A stretch of DNA of 20,403 nucleotides. It comes from Desulfurellales bacterium (GTDB lineage: Bacteria > Campylobacterota_A > Desulfurellia > Desulfurellales > Hippeaceae). Positions 16,597 to 20,403 of this stretch are shown piece by piece. Each line of letters opens with the position of its first letter. The stretch's first letter is position 1. The notes beneath the pieces are model-generated. The model was not told where the DNA came from, searched no databases, and saw only the letters and a list, made by a program, of their open reading frames with translations. Location of the stretch: the NCBI GenBank assembly GCA_027074255.1, contig JALTDI010000177.1, positions 1-20,403 on the forward strand. The letters run 5' to 3'. Both the position numbers and the translations under genes were made by a program.

Positions 16597-17230
16597 CTTC
16601 AATCGTTCCTTTCTTTATTTTGAATGTATAATCGCTGTATTTTATGGCTTCTTTTGAATGAGAAGCAATTATGCATATCCTTTTATTTGAGAGGGATTTT
16701 ATATAAGAAAAAACCTCTTTCTCCGTGTAGTAATCCAGGGCGCTTGTCGGCTCGTCAAATAGAAAAATAGCCGGTTCCAACAGTATGGCTCTGATTATGG
16801 CGATCCTCTGAATCTCTCCGCCGGAGAGCTTTGTTGAGTGTTTCTCTAAAACGTCTCTATTTAAATGAAACCTATCCATAAGGTTGTACATCAAGTTTTT
16901 ATCGGGCGTTTTGTTTTTGTGGACTTTAAAGTCGAAAGGCATAAGTATGTTATCCATAACGCTTCCGTCTGTCAAATATGTTATCTGTTTTGTAAGGATA
17001 CATCTTCCGCGCCATTGTACGGAATCATAGCTTTTAATATCCGCCTCTTTGTAAAAAATTGAGCCTTTTGAGGGCGAGTAAAGCATATTTATCAGTTTAA
17101 GCAGGGATGTTTTGCCGCTTCCCGAATCGCCGTAAATCAAATTAAATCCCCGTTTAAAGGTTATATTGATATTGTTTAAAATCTCTTTCTTTGATAGAAA
17201 AAGGTTGACATCGGACAATTTTATACACAT
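16589..17230 (-). CDS. fetA: FetA-type ABC transporter ATP-binding protein
   Basis: This is the ATPase partner of FetB. The 213-residue protein shows the full ABC set: Walker A GDSGSGKT (34-41), Q-loop Gln82 in LTKQ, signature LSGGE (135-139), Walker B AIFLFDE (154-160), D-loop SALD and H-loop His191. I chose ATG at 17230; an upstream frame start at 17281 would run through the promoter and into the divergent gene. GGAG lies 11 bases before this ATG, a somewhat long spacing, and a TTG three codons earlier is too close to the GGAG. The predicted leader is only about 16 bases. Assignment as FetA rests on the overlap with fetB. Confidence 0.88.
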   Translation of the reverse strand: MCIKLSDVNLFLSKKEILNNINITFKRGFNLIYGDSGSGKTSLLKLINMLYSPSKGSIFYKEADIKSYDSVQWRGRCILTKQITYLTDGSVMDNILMPFDFKVHKNKTPDKNLMYNLMDRFHLNRDVLEKHSTKLSGGEIQRIAIIRAILLEPAIFLFDEPTSALDYYTEKEVFSYIKSLSNKRICIIASHSKEAIKYSDYTFKIKKGTIEDG

Positions 17231-17233
17231 AAA

Positions 17234-17262
17234 TTGCAAATCTCCTTTGAGTATTATATGAT
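17234..17262 (+). promoter_or_regulatory. Promoter of the radical SAM gene, leaderless geometry
   Basis: TTGCAA (17234-17239), 17 bases, then TATGAT (17257-17262) on the + strand. Six bases (TTAATC) separate the -10 box from GTG at 17269, so the first transcribed base should be the G of the start codon. The -35 box lies in the fetA leader. Confidence 0.55.
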
Positions 17263-17281
17263 TTAATCGTGGAATATTCAA
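17253..17281 (-). promoter_or_regulatory. Promoter of fetAB
   Basis: A perfect -10 box TATAAT (17253-17258) is preceded after 17 bases by TTGAAT (17276-17281) on the minus strand. Transcription would start near 17246, just before the AAGGAG of fetA. The -35 box lies within codons 3-5 of the divergent radical SAM gene, and the two -10 boxes overlap. Confidence 0.55.
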
Positions 17282-18195
17282 AGAAGTTTTTCTTATCGCC
17301 TTATATTTCGTCGATTATTCACAAAGAAGGCATAAAAAAGCAGTTTATCGCTTCCTTTTATGAAATGAAAAAAACGGGTTTTTATGACCCTCTGTGCGAA
17401 AATAAATTTGAAAAAAGACGCGGTTTGATTCACAGATATCCCGACAGAGTGGTTTTAACCGTAACCGGCAGATGTTTTGCCTATTGCAGGTTCTGTTTTA
17501 GAAAAAAGAATTGGTCAGGTTTTAACGGTTTTGATTTAAGCGGTGCTGTTGAATATATAAAGGAGAATAAGAACATCCAGGAGGTGCTGATATCGGGCGG
17601 AGATCCGTTTTTTTTAAGCGATGAACAATTAGGCAGAATACTTGCTCCTATTAAAGCAATCGACCATGTCAAATTTATAAGAATAGGAACACGTGTATTA
17701 AGCTCAAACCCTTTGAGGATTGATAATAATTGTGTCTCTGCAATTGCAGAATACAAACCGCTGTGGATAGCAGCCCATATAAACCATACTGATGAGATTA
17801 CGAAAGAATTTGTTAACTCGGCTTCGATGATTATAGATGCGGGTATCCCCATAGTTGCACAAACGGTTTTGTTAAAGGGAATAAACGACAATGCAGATAT
17901 ACTTGAAAGGCTGTTTTGTAAATTGGTTGAGATAGGTATCAAACCGTATTATCTGTTCGGCTGTGACTATGCTCAAGGCAACGGGCATTTCAGGGTTCCA
18001 ATAGAAAGTGCCGTGAAGATTATTAATAAGTTAAGGGGCAGTATAAGCGGTTTGTGCGTTCCGAACTTTTCTTTTGATTTGCCGCAAGGCGGCGGTAAAA
18101 TTATTGTTGAGCCCGACAGGTTGAGAAAAAGATATAAAAATAGGTATGTTTTTGTTAATTTTGAGGGGAAGGAGTTTGATTATGATGATGTTTGA
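17269..18195 (+). CDS. Short lysine 2,3-aminomutase-like radical SAM/PLP enzyme
   Basis: The 308-residue protein belongs to the KamA/EpmB family, which uses a [4Fe-4S] cluster, S-adenosylmethionine and PLP to move an amino group. The cluster motif CFAYCRFC has Cys69, Cys73 and Cys76. Further family segments are LISGGDPFFLSD, RIGTRVLSSNPLRI, HINHTDEITKE and QTVLLKGINDN. LPQGGGK holds Lys277, equivalent to the PLP lysine of KamA. Asp233 (LFGCD) and Asp270 (FDLPQGG) match the two aspartates that hold the lysine side chain in clostridial KamA, so lysine or a lysyl group is the likely substrate; a glutamate enzyme would lack them. It is about 100 residues shorter than KamA. The GTG start has no Shine-Dalgarno and an in-frame stop lies just upstream, so this is the first usable start. 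The 3' end overlaps the MoaE-like gene. Confidence 0.85.
   Translation: MEYSKKFFLSPYISSIIHKEGIKKQFIASFYEMKKTGFYDPLCENKFEKRRGLIHRYPDRVVLTVTGRCFAYCRFCFRKKNWSGFNGFDLSGAVEYIKENKNIQEVLISGGDPFFLSDEQLGRILAPIKAIDHVKFIRIGTRVLSSNPLRIDNNCVSAIAEYKPLWIAAHINHTDEITKEFVNSASMIIDAGIPIVAQTVLLKGINDNADILERLFCKLVEIGIKPYYLFGCDYAQGNGHFRVPIESAVKIINKLRGSISGLCVPNFSFDLPQGGGKIIVEPDRLRKRYKNRYVFVNFEGKEFDYDDV
18169..18174 (+). promoter_or_regulatory. Ribosome binding site of the MoaE-like gene, inside the radical SAM gene
   Basis: AAGGAG ends seven bases before the first of three consecutive ATG codons (18182, 18185, 18188). It supports 18182, or 18185, over a longer in-frame start at 18146. Confidence 0.7.
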
Positions 18196-18550
18196 TTTGA
18201 ATAAAGAACTGGAAAAGATTAAAAACGGGGTCGATAAGGACGAACTCGGTATGATACTTGTTCACAACGGTATCGTTAGAGGTACATCGAGAAAGGGAGA
18301 TGGTAGAGTTATCTCTATGCAGCTTGACTATGACAAAGACAAGCTTGACAAGGCGGTTAAAGATACGCTGGATAGGCAGGGAGTAAAGAGCGTCGTTGTT
18401 TACATAAACGAGGGCTTGCTTAAAGTCGGAGACGACATTATGTATGTTATAGTTGCAGGCGACAGGAGAGCCAATATTCTATCTCCGTTTATAGAGTTGA
18501 TAGAACAAATTAAAACAAATGTCGTAACAGAAGCCGAAGCAGCAGTATAA
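18182..18550 (+). CDS. MoaE-like protein lacking most catalytic residues
   Basis: The 122-residue protein aligns by eye with the MoaE family, the large subunit of molybdopterin synthase: GMILVHNGIVRGTS with Arg33 in the place of the conserved early arginine, a middle region LDYDKDKLDKAVKD, then GLLKVGDDIMYVIVAGDRR. Key differences are visible. The HR-G of the middle strand is replaced by NEG; the conserved His of the later HR pair is Asp94; Lys111 (QIKT) is kept; but the usual PFWKKE end with the second catalytic lysine is replaced by VVTEAEAAV. It is therefore unlikely to be a normal molybdopterin synthase. No moaD or other moa genes are in the window. It overlaps the radical SAM gene by 14 bases, so the two are probably co-expressed. 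The fold assignment is fairly good; the function is unknown. Confidence 0.72.
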   Translation: MMMFDLNKELEKIKNGVDKDELGMILVHNGIVRGTSRKGDGRVISMQLDYDKDKLDKAVKDTLDRQGVKSVVVYINEGLLKVGDDIMYVIVAGDRRANILSPFIELIEQIKTNVVTEAEAAV

Positions 18551-18555
18551 AATAC

Positions 18556-18590
18556 TTTACAAATAAGCTTATATGATATACCATTATAAT
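18556..18590 (+). promoter_or_regulatory. Possible promoter region for rpsO-pnp
   Basis: A perfect TATAAT (18585-18590) lies 30 bases before the rpsO ATG, but no good -35 is at 16-18 bases. TTTACA (18556-18561) is 17 bases from a poor TACCAT and 15 from TATACC. A promoter is likely in this 70-base gap, but the exact boxes are uncertain. Confidence 0.35.
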
Positions 18591-18620
18591 TGAGAAAAAT
18601 TGAAATTTAAGGAGTGAAAG

Positions 18621-18890
18621 ATGTCTCTATTGAAGGAACAGAAAAAGGAATTGATTGAAAAGTTCGGAGGCCACGAAGGCGACACAGGCTCGGCAAGCGT
18701 TCAAATAGCGCTGTTAACGGAGAGGATTAAATATTTAACAGACCATTTTAAAGCACACCCAAAAGATTTTCATTCAAGAAGGGGTTTGCTGAAACTTGTC
18801 GGAAGAAGAAGAAAATTGCTTAAGTATCTCAAAAATTATAATTTTGAAGAATATAAGAGGGTTATTAAAGAACTCGGTTTAAAAGGTTAA
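18621..18890 (+). CDS. rpsO: 30S ribosomal protein S15
   Basis: S15 binds 16S rRNA early in assembly of the small subunit and forms a bridge to the large subunit. The 89-residue length is exactly normal, and the family sequence is clear: [48 protein letters not shown], then the C-terminal helix ending KELGLKG. The start has AAGGAG six bases upstream. It is followed after six bases by pnp, the widespread rpsO-pnp pair. The space between the likely promoter and the ATG is only about 25-60 bases, which leaves little room for a pseudoknot leader of the E. coli kind. Confidence 0.98.
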   Translation: MSLLKEQKKELIEKFGGHEGDTGSASVQIALLTERIKYLTDHFKAHPKDFHSRRGLLKLVGRRRKLLKYLKNYNFEEYKRVIKELGLKG

Positions 18891-18896
18891 TCTCTT

Positions 18897-20403
18897 ATGA
18901 ATTATATAGAAAAAACCATAGACGGAATACCGTTTAGAATAGAAACCGGCAGGTATGCAAAACAGGCTGACGGTGCTTGTCTTGTCAGATTGGGTGATAC
19001 AATGGTCTTGGCGACAGTGGTGTCTCAGAAAGAGCCCCCGAGTGATTTTCTCGATTTTTTTCCTTTAACGGTCAATTATCAGGAAAAATTTTATGCCGCG
19101 GGAAAGATTCCCGGCGGATTTATAAAAAGAGAGGGCAGACCCACAATACACGAAACTCTCATATCTCGTTTAATAGACAGAACAATCAGGCCGCTTTTTC
19201 CGAAAGATTATAAACAGGAAACTCAGGTTATCATAACAACGATAAGCGCAGACCAGGACAATGACCCGGCAATTATAAGCATAATGGCTGCATCTTGCGC
19301 CCTTGCCTTGTCCGATATACCTTTTTTAGGACCCGTGGCCGGTGTGAGGGTGTCCAAAACCGAGAATAAATTGGATACTTTTCTTCCGATAGATAAATTA
19401 AAAGAATCATCTCTAAACCTTGTTGTAGCAGGAACAAAAGACGCCATCAATATGATCGAGGCAGGTGCGGAAGAACTTAGCGAAGAGGAAATGGTTGAGG
19501 CGATAATGTTCGGAAAGAATAAAATAGACAAACTTATTGAAATAGAAGAAGAACTTATAAGTCTCGCCGGAAAGGCCAAAAGGGAATACAGACCTGTTGA
19601 TGTATCCGAAGCCATTGTAAATAAAATAGAAAGTCTTGCTATCGACAGACTGAACAGCGCCGTTGAGATAAAAGAAAAGAAAAAAAGACACGAGGAAATA
19701 GATAAAATATTTGAAGATGTATATGAAAATATACAAAAAGAATTTGAAGCCGAAGAGCATCTTGAAGCTAAATGTAAAACAGCATTCGAGGATATAATAA
19801 GAAACCTTGTAAGAGTCAAGGTTGTCTCAACGGGCGTTAGAATAGACGGAAGGGCGCTTGACGAGATTAGACCTATCACGTGCGAGGTAGGCATTCTGCC
19901 GAGAGCTCATGGTTCTGCTGTTTTCACAAGAGGTGAAACACAGGCTCTTGTTGCAGTTACACTCGGCTCAAAAGAGGATGTTCAGATTATAGACGATATA
20001 TCGGAAGAGAGCTATGAGCGCTTTATGCTGCATTATAATTTTCTACCGTTTTCCACAGGTGAGGTAAAACGCCTCGGAGCGCCGGGCAGGAGAGAAATAG
20101 GTCACGGGCATCTTGCAAAAAGGGCAATAGAACCGGTGATTCCGCCTGAAAGCGAATTCCCTTATGCCATAAGAATAGTTTCGGATATACTTGAATCTAA
20201 CGGCTCCAGCTCAATGGCCACTGTCTGCGGTTCAACGCTTGCCTTGATGGATGCCGGAGTGCCTGTAAAAAAACCCGTAAGCGGTATTGCCATGGGATTA
20301 ATAAGCTATAATGAATCGAAGATAATACTTACCGATATATTGGGGGAAGAAGACCATTACGGAGATATGGATTTTAAGGTTACAGGAACAAAAGACGGTA
20401 TAA
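18897..20403 (+). CDS. pnp: Polyribonucleotide nucleotidyltransferase, N-terminal 502 residues (3' end outside window)
   Basis: PNPase is a trimeric phosphorolytic 3'-5' exoribonuclease of RNA turnover. The frame opens with ATG at 18897, six bases after rpsO, and stays open to the window end. The first RNase PH-like domain is seen in the segment around NYQEKFYAAGKIPGGF and RPLFPKDYKQETQV, followed by the helical linker (about 215-300). The second, catalytic RNase PH-like domain includes GAPGRREIGHGHLAKRA, SNGSSSMATVCG and TDILGEEDHYGDMDFKV. Asp486 and Asp492 correspond to the catalytic aspartates of the E. coli enzyme and even share its numbering. The KH and S1 RNA-binding domains must lie beyond the edge. 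The ribosome site is weak (AAAGG in the rpsO end), so translation is probably coupled to rpsO. Confidence 0.97.
   Translation, partial: MNYIEKTIDGIPFRIETGRYAKQADGACLVRLGDTMVLATVVSQKEPPSDFLDFFPLTVNYQEKFYAAGKIPGGFIKREGRPTIHETLISRLIDRTIRPLFPKDYKQETQVIITTISADQDNDPAIISIMAASCALALSDIPFLGPVAGVRVSKTENKLDTFLPIDKLKESSLNLVVAGTKDAINMIEAGAEELSEEEMVEAIMFGKNKIDKLIEIEEELISLAGKAKREYRPVDVSEAIVNKIESLAIDRLNSAVEIKEKKKRHEEIDKIFEDVYENIQKEFEAEEHLEAKCKTAFEDIIRNLVRVKVVSTGVRIDGRALDEIRPITCEVGILPRAHGSAVFTRGETQALVAVTLGSKEDVQIIDDISEESYERFMLHYNFLPFSTGEVKRLGAPGRREIGHGHLAKRAIEPVIPPESEFPYAIRIVSDILESNGSSSMATVCGSTLALMDAGVPVKKPVSGIAMGLISYNESKIILTDILGEEDHYGDMDFKVTGTKDGI

Noticed and set aside
17231..17281. fetA start at 17281
   Set aside because: It would translate through the divergent promoter region into the radical SAM gene; the family homology begins only at residues after ATG 17230.
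19223..19894. 223-codon open frame on the minus strand
   Set aside because: It is opposite the pnp coding region. Its Ser/Ile/Leu-rich low-complexity translation is the usual antisense shadow of a Glu/Lys/Asp-rich gene.
1..20403. Mobile elements, CRISPR arrays, tRNA or phage genes
   Set aside because: I saw no transposase or integrase motifs, no regularly spaced direct repeats and no tRNA-like cloverleaf or target-site duplication; the window looks like stable core genome.

Overview
The window is 20.4 kb of AT-rich bacterial chromosome densely packed with core-metabolism and housekeeping genes. I see no mobile element, CRISPR array, tRNA or rRNA, and no gene-free stretch over 300 bases. The combination suggests a Gram-negative anaerobic or microaerophilic thermophile-like proteobacterium or relative. 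The evidence is a four-subunit 2-oxoglutarate:ferredoxin oxidoreductase in korDABC order, a monomeric NADP-type isocitrate dehydrogenase, a TRAP transporter beside a malic enzyme, and a BamB-like lipoprotein. The Hippea/Desulfurella group is my best guess, from gene content only.

Everything from 1 to 17230 is read on the minus strand; everything from 17269 to the end is on the plus strand. In transcription order the minus strand holds: (1) fetA-fetB, a metal/iron-type ABC exporter; (2) maeB-dctP-dctQ-dctM, a malic enzyme with a TRAP carboxylate importer, with a strong internal terminator after dctP; (3) a PHP-domain phosphoesterase, a BamB-like lipoprotein, ftsH and a tandem universal stress protein, as one overlapping operon; (4) icd-korD-korA-korB-korC, which interconverts isocitrate, 2-oxoglutarate and succinyl-CoA and ends in a clear terminator; (5) the start of an unrecognised gene cut by the window edge. 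The plus strand holds a short lysine 2,3-aminomutase-like radical SAM gene, an overlapping MoaE-like gene that lacks most catalytic residues, rpsO and a 3'-truncated pnp.

The genes supply a coherent central carbon scheme. C4-dicarboxylate (inferred) is imported by the TRAP system and decarboxylated by malic enzyme; isocitrate dehydrogenase and the ferredoxin-linked oxidoreductase run the isocitrate to succinyl-CoA segment, in either direction.

The most unusual signals are regulatory. Two genes (PHP, and the radical SAM gene) have no Shine-Dalgarno, and each has a promoter whose -10 box ends exactly six bases before the start codon, which predicts leaderless mRNAs. The radical SAM promoter overlaps the divergent fetA promoter at the -10 boxes. 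A perfect 9-6-9 inverted repeat covers the -35 box of maeB. All promoter statements are read by eye from the sequence.
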